Notes: generated by a model not told the origin, from the letters alone. Positions 46,082 through 54,741 are shown, numbered from the stretch's first letter. The stretch is DNA of 55,395 bases from Crocinitomicaceae bacterium (GCA_002716065.1 PAZE01000001.1:36843-92237); one strand, 5' to 3'. Translations and numbers: made by a program.

Positions 46082-46873
46082 ATGCTATTTATTGTTAGGA
46101 AATATTTAGGTTTTTATTTTACTGCCAAAACAAAATATGGTATTCATTCTCCATTTGTTTTTGATTTTTTTAATCAAGTATATGATAGCAATACCAGTTA
46201 TTATTCTTTTGTAGCCATCGAGTATGTTAGGGAAAAGCTAAAAAGTAATTCTAACCGCATTAATGTTGAAGATTTTGGCGCGGGTAGTAGACGATTTGGA
46301 AAAGGTAAAAAGAGAAAAATTTCCAAGATTGCCGCCACTAGTCTTCAACAACCTAAAATGACTGCCCTTTTATTTCGTCTTATTAATTACTATAATTTAA
46401 AACCTGTGGTATTGGAACTGGGTACTTCATTAGGAATTACAACAGCTTATCTTTCAAATGCCAACAAAAACAATACGGTATATACTATTGAAGGAAGTAA
46501 GGAAATAGCTAAGGTTGCTAATAATGTATTTAAGCAATTGGCATTAAAAAATGTCAAATTAGTAATTGGGAATTTTGATATGGTATTGCCTAGATTGGAA
46601 TTTCCGCAACCACTCGGTTTTGTTTATATTGATGGTAATCATAAAAAAGAAGCTACGTTAAGTTATTTTAATTGGGCACTTGAAAAAGCTAATGAACAAA
46701 CAATTATTGTTGTTGATGATATCTATTGGTCCAATGACATGATCCAGGCCTGGGATGAGATCAAGGAAAATGAAAGGGTTTCTTTAACAATAGATTTGTT
46801 TAAGCTGGGAATTGTTTTTCTACATAAGGTTCAAGTAAAAGAGCATTTTAAGCTAAAAAAAACTATCTTTTAA
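46082..46873 (+). CDS. Class I SAM-dependent methyltransferase
   Basis: 263 aa. The N-terminal segment YFTAKTKYGIHSPFVFDFF is typical of a Bacteroidota methyltransferase group. Residues about 115-130 (VVLELGTSLGITTAYLS) form the SAM-binding motif I, and YIDGNHKKEATLSYF is the motif near the O-methyltransferase (CmoA/catechol-like) active site. No membrane segments. The substrate is unknown. Its stop overlaps the convergent 31-aa gene by 4 bp. Confidence 0.82.
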   Translation: MLFIVRKYLGFYFTAKTKYGIHSPFVFDFFNQVYDSNTSYYSFVAIEYVREKLKSNSNRINVEDFGAGSRRFGKGKKRKISKIAATSLQQPKMTALLFRLINYYNLKPVVLELGTSLGITTAYLSNANKNNTVYTIEGSKEIAKVANNVFKQLALKNVKLVIGNFDMVLPRLEFPQPLGFVYIDGNHKKEATLSYFNWALEKANEQTIIVVDDIYWSNDMIQAWDEIKENERVSLTIDLFKLGIVFLHKVQVKEHFKLKKTIF

Positions 46874-46965
46874 TATTCGATTATATAAGTGTAAATTATA
46901 AATCCAACACATGTAAAAAAAACTGCCGCAGAAAATATTAGCCAGCTGAATGTTTTGGTATTCAT
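46870..46965 (-). CDS. 31-aa single-pass membrane peptide (candidate small gene)
   Basis: ATG at 46963-46965 and TAA at 46870-46872 give 31 codons: a short hydrophilic start (MNTKTFSW), one hydrophobic helix (LIFSAAVFFTCVGFIIYTYI) and a charged end (IEY). The topology is credible for a small membrane protein. A C-run after a TAAATTAG box (46988-46995 on the minus strand, one mismatch from TAnnTTTG) gives a plausible start of transcription just upstream. It fills the otherwise empty gap and overlaps the methyltransferase stop by 4 bp. I do not recognise the family. Confidence 0.5.
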   Translation of the reverse strand: MNTKTFSWLIFSAAVFFTCVGFIIYTYIIEY

Positions 46966-47202
46966 TTTTTTGTTTTAGGGGGTTACTCTAATTTACGAAA
47001 CATTAAATTAATCGATAATATTTATATGTTAATCTACTTATTTGTGTTGTTAATAGAATAAATTTCATTGACGAATGAAGTTTAAAGGCGGTTTTTTCAC
47101 ATGTTTATCTTTCATATCACAGCTTGTTGTTGACAAATAGGAACTTCTTTTTGTGAATTGAAAAAGATATCCAATTATAATTGTCCTTTAAATAGTTGAA
47201 TT
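46966..47202. other. Intergenic region upstream of the M23 lipoprotein
   Basis: AT-rich stretch without a gene. It holds the candidate promoter of the 31-aa peptide (46988-46995, minus). A small hairpin TTCATT-GACG-AATGAA lies at 47064-47079. A weak plus-strand promoter candidate combines TTTG at 47150-47153 with TATAATTG at 47176-47183 (22-bp spacer, one mismatch) about 20 bp before the M23 start. I see no tRNA, riboswitch or longer repeat. Confidence 0.4.
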
Positions 47203-48453
47203 ATGAACACGAAGTTGGCCTTACTGGTTTTTTTATTTCTAGTAGCTTTTACGATTGGATGTAAAGAAAATGAGCAAGATGTTAGTGTTCAAAAAATTGA
47301 ATCAGATCAACCCCTTCAACCTCCAATTGACACCACCACTATTTATGGTTTTTCTAGAAATCAATTTTTAATTGACAGCAATAAGGTTAATCTCAACCAG
47401 GGCCTATCACATTTGTTGCCAAAATATGGAGTTTCTCAAGCTACTGTATTCCACATTGCTTCCAATTTTAATGATGTATACGATTTTAGAAAAATTAAAC
47501 CAGGGAACAAATATTTTATGATTCAACAAAAAGATAGTGCTAAAACGCCTTATTGCTTTATCTATGAATTAAATACTGTAGAGTATTTATTAATTGACTT
47601 TAAAGATTCTATTCAAGTTAGAAGATTCAAACGTGAAATTAAAACTAAAATTAAAACAGCAGGAGGAATTATTAATAGTAGTTTGTGGAATGCATTTATT
47701 GCTAATCAGCTAACACCTGCATTGGTTATGGAAGTTGCCAAGCTTTATGCATGGACAATTGATTTTTTTGGTGTTCAAAAAGGAGATTCATTTAAGGTGT
47801 TGTACGAAGCAAAATATGTTTCAAATAAATTTATTGGAATAGGAGAAATAAAAGCTTTTTTATTTAAACATAGAGGAAGAGATTTTTATGCTTTTAGATA
47901 TGAAAATGATTCTTTAGATGAGTTCGGTTATTTTAATGAAAAAGGAGAAAGCATGAAAAAAGCATTGCTTTCAGCTCCATTGGAATACACCAGAATATCA
48001 TCAAAATTTTCCAATAGAAGATTACATCCTATAACAAGAAAATATCGACCACATCATGGAGTTGATTATGCTGCTCCAACTGGAACAGATGTTGTTGCTA
48101 CAGGTGATGCTGTAGTTACTTTTGCTGGACGTTCTGGAGGAGCTGGTAAAATGATTAAATTAAAGCATTCAGTTGGAAAAATTGTTACCAAGTACTTGCA
48201 TTTATCCAAGTATGGTAAAGGAATAAAAAAAGGTGTTTTTGTTCACCAAGGTCAAAAAATAGGTGAAGTGGGAAATACAGGAATGAGTACAGGACCGCAT
48301 TTGGATTATAGAGTTTATATAAATGGTAAAGCAGTTGATCCACTTGGAATTGATATCCCAACATTGGACCCTATTACTGAAGACAAAATGGAGCTGTTTT
48401 TAAAGGAAATATCCCCAATAAAGAATAGTTTAGATTCGATTGCTTTGAATTAG
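47203..48453 (+). CDS. M23-family peptidase, lipoprotein, with HxD in place of HxH
   Basis: 416 aa. The lipoprotein signal ends at C20 (LLVFLFLVAFTIGC), so it is lipid-anchored in the envelope. Residues about 50-250 are an N-terminal region of the Bacteroidota M23 type (GVSQATVFHIASNF...VMEVAKLYAWTIDFFGVQKG). The LytM/M23 domain covers about 255-395, with HxxxD at H284-D288 (HHGVDYAAPTGTD). The second motif reads GPHLDYR, H366-L-D368, where HxH is usual. It may cut peptidoglycan cross-links, or act as an activator like EnvC/NlpD if the zinc site is lost. It stands alone with its own promoter region. Confidence 0.88.
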   Translation: MNTKLALLVFLFLVAFTIGCKENEQDVSVQKIESDQPLQPPIDTTTIYGFSRNQFLIDSNKVNLNQGLSHLLPKYGVSQATVFHIASNFNDVYDFRKIKPGNKYFMIQQKDSAKTPYCFIYELNTVEYLLIDFKDSIQVRRFKREIKTKIKTAGGIINSSLWNAFIANQLTPALVMEVAKLYAWTIDFFGVQKGDSFKVLYEAKYVSNKFIGIGEIKAFLFKHRGRDFYAFRYENDSLDEFGYFNEKGESMKKALLSAPLEYTRISSKFSNRRLHPITRKYRPHHGVDYAAPTGTDVVATGDAVVTFAGRSGGAGKMIKLKHSVGKIVTKYLHLSKYGKGIKKGVFVHQGQKIGEVGNTGMSTGPHLDYRVYINGKAVDPLGIDIPTLDPITEDKMELFLKEISPIKNSLDSIALN

Positions 48454-48533
48454 AACACTTAAAAAACTATGTTTTTTCTGTAAATAAGCAAGCTTTAATT
48501 AATACATTTAAGAAAAGATTGATTTCGAATTTA

Positions 48534-49667
48534 ATGTTTAGAGAAGTATTTTTTATTTCATTTTTGCTGTTTTGTTGTGCTTGCTTTTGTCAAGAAGATA
48601 TTAATTGCGGAACAGAAGTTTCTGAAAAAGATAAAGTTTTCATCCAACATTTTATTAATGAGATAAAATTTAGAAAACAATTTCAAACGCCTTTGGACTC
48701 AATAGTTCCCGTTAAGTTTCATATTGTAGGATACAATAATGGAGCTGATATGATTGATTCTGTAAGTGTTTTTAACGAACTTAATTCCGTTAATTCTTTC
48801 TATTCTTCTGCTGGAATACGTTTTCAGCATTGCGGGCCAATAGATTATATTCAAGATAGTGAGTATGCATTATTTGAAAAAATAAATGACGAAACACTAT
48901 GCGATATTACGGACATTGTTAATGTCTTAAATATTTATTTTGTGCCAAGATTATACAAAATATCCAGTGGTGATAGGGTTAATTTATGCGGGTATGCCTA
49001 TTTAACAGGAGTTAATTTAAATAGAATTGTAATGAAAAATTCCTGCTCTACTAATGGAAGTACTTTGTCACATGAAATTGGCCATTATTTTTCTCTTTTT
49101 CATACGCACTCAAGCTCTAATGGAGCAGAATTGGTAAATGGCAGTAATTGTACTACAGCTGGAGATTTATTTTGTGATACTCCTGCAGATCCTGGTCTTT
49201 CTTCATCTACTGTTACTAGTAGTTGTATATATGTTGGAAATGAACAAGATGCCAATGGGGATTTTTACTCACCTGATGTTAATAATTTCATGTCTTATTC
49301 AAGAAAAAGCTGCAGAGATTTTTTTTCAAATGAGCAGCTTACAAGAATGAATGATTATTTTGTTGGTTATAGAAACTACTTACTATGTCCTTTTGATATT
49401 GACTCCAGTTTAGTTTCTGAAAATCTAGATTTTATATTATATCCCAATCCCAGCGGTTCATTAATTAATCTAATTTATGTGGAATCGAACCAGTTAAATG
49501 CCGATTTATATTTAACTGTGCATGATTTGTCTGGACGACTTTTATTTGAGAATACAATCACTACTTCCTTTTCACTTAATGTGCAGAATTATTGTAGTGG
49601 AGTTTATTTTATTACCCTTTCTAATCAACAGCAAAAATTAACTAAGAAATACATTAAATCAGGTTGA
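48534..49667 (+). CDS. M43-like (pappalysin-type) secreted metalloprotease with T9SS type A sorting domain
   Basis: 377 aa from ATG 48534 (MFREVFFISFLLFCCACFC, signal peptide); a TTG five codons earlier is less likely. The zinc motif HExxHxxxxxH is H180-E181-H184-H190 (HEIGHYFSLFH). The Met-turn is NNFMSYS, and the Cys-rich CTTAGDLFCDTPADP loop is typical of M43 cytophagalysins. The C-terminal about 75 residues (LYPNPSGSLINLI to the end) are a type A sorting domain. It is a secreted endoprotease. It is monocistronic by spacing (128 bp to the next gene, where I see nothing). Confidence 0.9.
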   Translation: MFREVFFISFLLFCCACFCQEDINCGTEVSEKDKVFIQHFINEIKFRKQFQTPLDSIVPVKFHIVGYNNGADMIDSVSVFNELNSVNSFYSSAGIRFQHCGPIDYIQDSEYALFEKINDETLCDITDIVNVLNIYFVPRLYKISSGDRVNLCGYAYLTGVNLNRIVMKNSCSTNGSTLSHEIGHYFSLFHTHSSSNGAELVNGSNCTTAGDLFCDTPADPGLSSSTVTSSCIYVGNEQDANGDFYSPDVNNFMSYSRKSCRDFFSNEQLTRMNDYFVGYRNYLLCPFDIDSSLVSENLDFILYPNPSGSLINLIYVESNQLNADLYLTVHDLSGRLLFENTITTSFSLNVQNYCSGVYFITLSNQQQKLTKKYIKSG

Positions 49668-49795
49668 TTTTCTTCAATTAAAGCAAGAATTAGTTAAAAT
49701 ATTCGTTCTATTCAATAAGGTTAGTTGAAAAGTCATTTTTTTTTAGAAAAATAAATACTAGCTAAAGGCTACATTGCAACATATTTTTTTAATTC

Positions 49796-52462
49796 ATGTG
49801 GTTAAAGAGAACCAAATATATTTTTACAACTCTTGGCTTAATTTCTTTTGTCATTATTAGCTTATTTATTGCCATTGCTTTTTTATATGAAGAAGAAATA
49901 AAAAAACAGGCAATTCAAGAATTAAATACGCACCTAAAATCTAAAGTTGAGGTAGCTAAAATTGAATTAACAGCTCTAGATCAATTTCCAAATATTGCAT
50001 TAAAATTTTCCAATGTATTTATTCAAGATGAGTCTTCATCTACAGTTAATGACACGCTTATTTACAGTAAAAAGTTGTATTTAAACTTTAATTTTCTTGA
50101 CGTAGTAAGAGGTAATTATGATGTTAAAAAAGTTGTTTTTGATAGAGCAGTGGTTAAGCTTTGTGTTAACGAAGATGGAAAAGAGAATTATAAGATTTGG
50201 ATAAATTCATCAACATCAAAAGGCAATGTTGAATTTTCTTTAGAGAAAGTGGTTTTTAATTCTTTAGACTTAACCTATTCCAATAATTTAAGCAATCAAT
50301 TTTACGATTTTTCAGCTGAAGCATTAGACCTAAAAGGAGACTTTTATAAAACCCAATACAACTTGAATGTTGACGGAGATGTAAAAGTGATAGATTTTAT
50401 TTCTAATGGAGTTAATTACCTAAAAAACAAACGTGCGTCCTTAGATTTAAACCTTTTGATAGATATGGTTAGGGTCAATTATCAATTTAACAATAGTAGT
50501 TTGTTTATTGAAGGTATGCCGTTTAATGTAAGCGGTAATTATGCTTTAGATGAATCTGATATTGATCTAAATATTGTTGGTAATTCCATTCAAATTAGTC
50601 AAGTTTTCACTGTTTTTCCTATAGAATTTCTCTCTGTTTTACAAACCTATAAAGCCAGGGGTAAATTTGAATTTGAGGCTTCTATTTTAGGAGAACTTTC
50701 AAAAGATAAAACTCCTTTTGTATCTGCAAATTTTTCAATTAACAATGGAAGCATTGTAGAGCAAACAACAAATACCAAGCTTTCTAAAATTCATTTAATT
50801 GGTTCTTTTTCAAGCGCAAATAAGCAACAACATGAATGGATAAATTTATCCTCATTTGAAGCTTTTTTGGGAAAGGAAAAATGTCATGGAAGTTTGTTGA
50901 TTAGCGACTTTAAAGAACCTCAAATTAATTTACAATTGAGCTCCAATTTTCCCGTTAATGAATTAATTGGCTTTTCCAATTTAACTATTGGAGAAACTGG
51001 TGGATTTATTACTACTGATTTCAATGTCAATTTTAAATATCATAAAAGTCAAGAGCTGTATGAAATTGAAAATGTTGAAGGTGACTTTTTGCTTGTAGAT
51101 TGCGCATTAAATAATTCTGCTAATCATTTTTCAATGGAAAATGTAAACGGTGCTTTTTCAACTTCAAATGGGCAGTTGACTTCAACTGAAATTAAGGGAG
51201 TATTTAATGGTTCAAACTTTACTAGTCAATTAGAGCTTAAAAATTTTAAGCGTTTAATTACTTCACAAACAACAGTTCCTGTTATAGCAGGTAAATTAGC
51301 GCTAGATTTTTTGATTTTAGATGAATTTAGTTCAGAGAATAAATCAGATTCTAGTTTTTTCACAACCCCTGATAGTGTTGACTTGAGTATTGATTTGTCA
51401 ATAAAGAAAATCAAGTACAATAAATTTGCAGCAAAAAATATTAAAGGAAATTTTTCTCTTAAGGAGGGTTCATTAAGATCTAAGGACCTTTCCTTTAAGG
51501 CTAATAAAGGGGCTTACCTAGTAGATGCTAAAATTCTAAAAACCAGTTCTCAAAACTATCAATTAAGTGTTCAAGGAAATGCTCAAAATATAGCAATCTC
51601 AAATTTTTTCAATGAGTTTGATAATTTTGGTCAGGATTACATTACAGATAAAAATTTAAAAGGAAAAGCTAGCATCAATTTTAAATTGAAATTTCCATTT
51701 ACTCAGGCACTTTTAGTTGATTATAATTCCATTTCTTCTTTTGCAGATGTTTTCATAAAAAAAGGCGAACTTATTAATCATGAATCGGTGATTGAAATAA
51801 AAAATTATTTAAACGACAGCAAGCTGGCCAAAACTTTTGTTGACACAAAAAGGCTAACGAAAAACCTTCACCATATTCATTTTTCAGAGTTATCTAATTC
51901 CATTTCAATCGAAAAAGGCGTAATTGAAATACCAAAAATGCAAATTCGCTCCAATGTTTTAGATTTTAATTTGTCAGGTGTTCATCAATTTAATGACACC
52001 ATAGATTATAAGCTATCTTTTAGATTAAAAGATGTTTTAAAACGAAAGAAAAAAACAATTGAGGGGATAGAAGTTAAAGATGAAGATCTAGGTAAAATTC
52101 TTTTTTTAAGAATGTATGGAACAACTGAAAATCCACTTTTTGAAATGGATAGAATCAATAAAAAAACTCAACGCAAAGAAAATCAACAACAAGAAAAGCA
52201 AGAGCTCAAATCAATTTTAAATCAGGAGATGGGATTGTTTGATTCAGATACTATAATTGACAATACACCATCATCAGATACTACCATTTTTGAGTTAGAA
52301 TGGGAAGAAGATGAAAAACAAGAGAGTAATACTGATCATAGCAATAGTTACCAAAATTCAGACTCTACAAAATCAAAAAATAAAAAACGCAATAAATGGT
52401 TAAAGAAAATTGGCGTTGAAGAACCCAAAGAAGAAAAAGTGATTTTTGAAATTGATCAGTAA
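49796..52462 (+). CDS. AsmA-like envelope protein
   Basis: 888 aa. A single N-terminal membrane helix (about 7-31) is followed by the AsmA start pattern: LNTHLKSKVEVAKIELTALD, then FPNIALKFSNVFIQD. A very long beta-rich region follows, and then an AsmA C-terminal stretch (about 640-790) of the RSNVLDFNLSGVHQFNDTID type. The last about 90 residues are charged and low in complexity. AsmA/TAM/YhdP-like proteins span the periplasm as bridges for phospholipid transport to the outer membrane. Its stop lies 1 bp from the stop of the convergent protease gene. Confidence 0.85.
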   Translation: MWLKRTKYIFTTLGLISFVIISLFIAIAFLYEEEIKKQAIQELNTHLKSKVEVAKIELTALDQFPNIALKFSNVFIQDESSSTVNDTLIYSKKLYLNFNFLDVVRGNYDVKKVVFDRAVVKLCVNEDGKENYKIWINSSTSKGNVEFSLEKVVFNSLDLTYSNNLSNQFYDFSAEALDLKGDFYKTQYNLNVDGDVKVIDFISNGVNYLKNKRASLDLNLLIDMVRVNYQFNNSSLFIEGMPFNVSGNYALDESDIDLNIVGNSIQISQVFTVFPIEFLSVLQTYKARGKFEFEASILGELSKDKTPFVSANFSINNGSIVEQTTNTKLSKIHLIGSFSSANKQQHEWINLSSFEAFLGKEKCHGSLLISDFKEPQINLQLSSNFPVNELIGFSNLTIGETGGFITTDFNVNFKYHKSQELYEIENVEGDFLLVDCALNNSANHFSMENVNGAFSTSNGQLTSTEIKGVFNGSNFTSQLELKNFKRLITSQTTVPVIAGKLALDFLILDEFSSENKSDSSFFTTPDSVDLSIDLSIKKIKYNKFAAKNIKGNFSLKEGSLRSKDLSFKANKGAYLVDAKILKTSSQNYQLSVQGNAQNIAISNFFNEFDNFGQDYITDKNLKGKASINFKLKFPFTQALLVDYNSISSFADVFIKKGELINHESVIEIKNYLNDSKLAKTFVDTKRLTKNLHHIHFSELSNSISIEKGVIEIPKMQIRSNVLDFNLSGVHQFNDTIDYKLSFRLKDVLKRKKKTIEGIEVKDEDLGKILFLRMYGTTENPLFEMDRINKKTQRKENQQQEKQELKSILNQEMGLFDSDTIIDNTPSSDTTIFELEWEEDEKQESNTDHSNSYQNSDSTKSKNKKRNKWLKKIGVEEPKEEKVIFEIDQ

Positions 52463-52463
52463 A

Positions 52464-53831
52464 CTAATTGGTGTGGTTTTTTAAAGCTCCCCCGTTTTTA
52501 TAAATAATTTTTCCATAATTAATTTTTCTGTAGGGTTTTCTATTTTTTTTTCTGTAGCTTTTACACAAAACAATAGTGCCCCATTTCTCTCCATGACTGT
52601 TGGTGATAACTGTACCATCTACAATTAGTTTAGATTTTCTGCATAAATAAATGTTGGCTCCTTTGGCCATTGAAACCATTTTTTTAATTGTTAGAGTTCT
52701 TCCAGGTTTAATAATTAAATGACCACTTATTACAATGGCTTTATTCCAAGTTTTATTCCATTTTATTTTTACATTATTTAAGGGATTAAACTCACCATTG
52801 GCAGTAGTTCTTATTAGAGCAGTGTCATTAGAATATTTTTGATGGATAAAACCTATTTGTTTAGGAGATAGGTAGTTTCTACACTTGTTGTAGCCCATGA
52901 TATTATTACTTGTAGTTGTTGAGTCACAAGGGATAAAACCAAATTTATCTCTTGCGGGAAGGTCATTAAATTGAGGGTAGTTCGTGTGCCTTAACCCTAA
53001 ACAGTGGCCAAGTTCGTGCGCAGTTAATGATGCAGAAGCATAGTCCCCATTTAGATTTAACTTAGAAAGATTTAAAAAATAAGGTGAGGGACCACAACCA
53101 AAAGCAGGTTTAGATGATGTTGCACCAGTATAGAAAATATGAATGGCATTTTTATCAGAACCAGCTAGTTTTTCCCAGTTGTCTTTCCAACAATTTTTGT
53201 CAATTTTTCTAAAATAGGTAATGTGTCCTGAAGAATCTTTACTTTTCAAAGGTTCTTTCATTACAATATAGGTGTTGTTTTCCCTTGAGTAAATCGAAAG
53301 AGGATGATACACACCATTATTTTTATTGGACCCTCCAATTGAGAGGCTGTCTCCTCTTGAATTAAGTACGCTCTCCCATCTTCCAATTAATTTAACTTCG
53401 TTTTTCTCCAAATTAATTGAGTCTATTTTTAAAGGGAAGCTTCCATTCATGGCAATTCCATAATATATTCTATCCCAAGCAATGGAGTCGTAATGGACGA
53501 GAATAGTGTCTAAGCGAAATCGAATTCTTGAATCTGGAACGTAATGAATCACTTTGTTTTCTGGAAGAAGCGTGGGGGGCTTTAAATTTTTGTATGAATT
53601 GTTAACCCATTGGAATTGTTGATTGATGAAATCCATATTGTCGGCCATAATATTCCTTGGGTCATTTTTGGTTCTGTAAACAACATGTAAAATTGTTTTT
53701 AATGTTAAAACTGGGTGGGTGTAGTAAGAAGAAAACTCATAGGGAATATAGTTTTCAATAGCCCCATAATCTTGTGGGGTGTAGCTTAGGATTTGAAAAA
53801 AAGCAATTAGCACAAAACAAAGGCGATTCAT
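52464..53831 (-). CDS. Metzincin-type secreted metalloprotease-like protein
   Basis: 455 aa from ATG 53831 (MNRLCFVLIAFFQILSYTPQ, signal peptide). The frame is open to 54005, but the extra 58 residues have no protein-like character. The zinc motif HExxHxxGxxH is H272-E273-H276-H282 (HELGHCLGLRH), and SNNIMGYNKCRNYLS supplies a Met-turn. Residues about 375-455 are a short right-handed beta-type repeat (HLIIKPGRTLTIKKMVSMAK, KLIVDGTVIT). No T9SS sorting domain is visible, so it may stay periplasmic or reach the surface differently. It resembles the M43-like neighbour only in the active site. Family assignment beyond metzincin is not certain. Confidence 0.8.
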   Translation of the reverse strand: MNRLCFVLIAFFQILSYTPQDYGAIENYIPYEFSSYYTHPVLTLKTILHVVYRTKNDPRNIMADNMDFINQQFQWVNNSYKNLKPPTLLPENKVIHYVPDSRIRFRLDTILVHYDSIAWDRIYYGIAMNGSFPLKIDSINLEKNEVKLIGRWESVLNSRGDSLSIGGSNKNNGVYHPLSIYSRENNTYIVMKEPLKSKDSSGHITYFRKIDKNCWKDNWEKLAGSDKNAIHIFYTGATSSKPAFGCGPSPYFLNLSKLNLNGDYASASLTAHELGHCLGLRHTNYPQFNDLPARDKFGFIPCDSTTTSNNIMGYNKCRNYLSPKQIGFIHQKYSNDTALIRTTANGEFNPLNNVKIKWNKTWNKAIVISGHLIIKPGRTLTIKKMVSMAKGANIYLCRKSKLIVDGTVITNSHGEKWGTIVLCKSYRKKNRKPYRKINYGKIIYKNGGALKNHTN

Positions 53832-53861
53832 TAAATGAAAATTATATACCACAAAAACGGT

Positions 53862-53893
53862 ATTGAAGTTCAAAATAAAGGTATTTACATTTG
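53862..53893 (+). promoter_or_regulatory. Promoter of the 48-aa Cys-rich gene
   Basis: ATTG (53862-53865), a 20-bp spacer and TACATTTG (53886-53893), a perfect TAnnTTTG box. The ATG at 53902 follows after 8 bp, giving a leader of only a few nt. It lies in the gap between this gene and the divergent protease. Confidence 0.6.
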
Positions 53894-53901
53894 GCCGCAA
53901 A

Positions 53902-54048
53902 ATGAAAAAACAGTCATCAACAGCTATAATTTTAGATTCCAATTTAGGATTATTATCTTCATGTTTTGAATTAAAGAAGAAGAAAAAGTGTTGTAAAAAA
54001 TACAAAAAGGGTAAAATTTGTAAGAAATGCCCTAAAAATCATGCTTAA
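53902..54048 (+). CDS. 48-aa Lys/Cys-rich small protein
   Basis: Start at ATG 53902; a longer frame from 53863 is open but would begin upstream of the promoter box. The first half is ordinary (MKKQSSTAIILDSNLGLLSS). The second half is very basic, with Cys at 21, 30, 31, 40 and 43, arranged CC-x8-C-x2-C (KKCCKKYKKGKICKKCP). The spacing suggests a metal site such as Zn or Fe-S. A near-consensus promoter supports it as a real gene. It lies 21 bp upstream of the YhhN gene. I recall similar CC..YKKGK.C..CP peptides in Bacteroidota but cannot name a family. Confidence 0.7.
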   Translation: MKKQSSTAIILDSNLGLLSSCFELKKKKKCCKKYKKGKICKKCPKNHA

Positions 54049-54069
54049 TAATTTAGCGTACTGTTTACT

Positions 54070-54726
54070 ATGTCATTTTTTAAGATAGCCTATTTTTTAT
54101 CTGCTCTAGCCGTTGTTTTAGGAGGGCTTCTAGAAATAGAAAGCTTAACAATTGTTTTCAAGCCATTGCTAATGCCTTTTTTAGGGTTATTTTTTTTTCT
54201 CTCTGTTGACCCTAATTACAATTCAACTAAATTAATTCTACTTGCACTTTGTTTTGCATTTTTTGGAGATGTAGCATTAATGTTTTCTAGTGACTATTTT
54301 ATCTTGGGAATTCTTTTTTTTCTTATTACGCATGTTTTTTATGCTTTGGTTTTTATGAAGGAAACAGACCAAAAGCGAATTGATTTAAATCCTTCTCAAA
54401 TTTTTGTTATACTATTATTTCTTGTTTTATATGTGCTTTTAATGATGTTGTTATGGACATCTCTAAATGATTTAAAAGTTCCTGTTTGTATATATGGGTT
54501 AGTGCTGATTTTAATGGGAGTCTTATCTTATTTTAGAAAACAAAAAAAAGGATATTACACTGTATTTTTTGGCGCTTGTTTGTTTATTGTTTCTGATTCT
54601 ATTTTGGCAATTAATCATTTCTTATACGAATCTAGCATATTGTGGGCACAAGCATTGGTTATTTTATTCTATGTTTTGGCTCAGTATCTTATCGTTTGCG
54701 GCTTAGTTAAAAATAACGATCGTTAA
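54070..54726 (+). CDS. YhhN family protein (lysoplasmalogenase-like)
   Basis: 218 aa with about seven or eight hydrophobic segments. FKPLLMPFLGLFFFL and LCFAFFGDVALMFSSDYFIL (motif FFGDVALMF) are family landmarks, as is the C-terminal FIVSDSILAINHFLYESSIL region, here FIVSDSILAINHF. Animal TMEM86 members hydrolyse the vinyl ether bond of lysoplasmalogen; the bacterial substrate is not established. It follows the Cys-rich gene by 21 bp and precedes hppA by 76 bp. Confidence 0.82.
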   Translation: MSFFKIAYFLSALAVVLGGLLEIESLTIVFKPLLMPFLGLFFFLSVDPNYNSTKLILLALCFAFFGDVALMFSSDYFILGILFFLITHVFYALVFMKETDQKRIDLNPSQIFVILLFLVLYVLLMMLLWTSLNDLKVPVCIYGLVLILMGVLSYFRKQKKGYYTVFFGACLFIVSDSILAINHFLYESSILWAQALVILFYVLAQYLIVCGLVKNNDR

Positions 54727-54741
54727 ATATCCTATAAGTAA

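Noticed and set aside
53863-53901. 13-residue extension of the 48-aa Cys-rich protein
   Set aside because: It would start upstream of the TACATTTG box, so it would not be on the transcript.
53832-54005. 58-residue N-terminal extension of the metzincin-like protein
   Set aside because: It runs antisense through the promoter and coding region of the 48-aa gene, while ATG 53831 gives a clean signal peptide.
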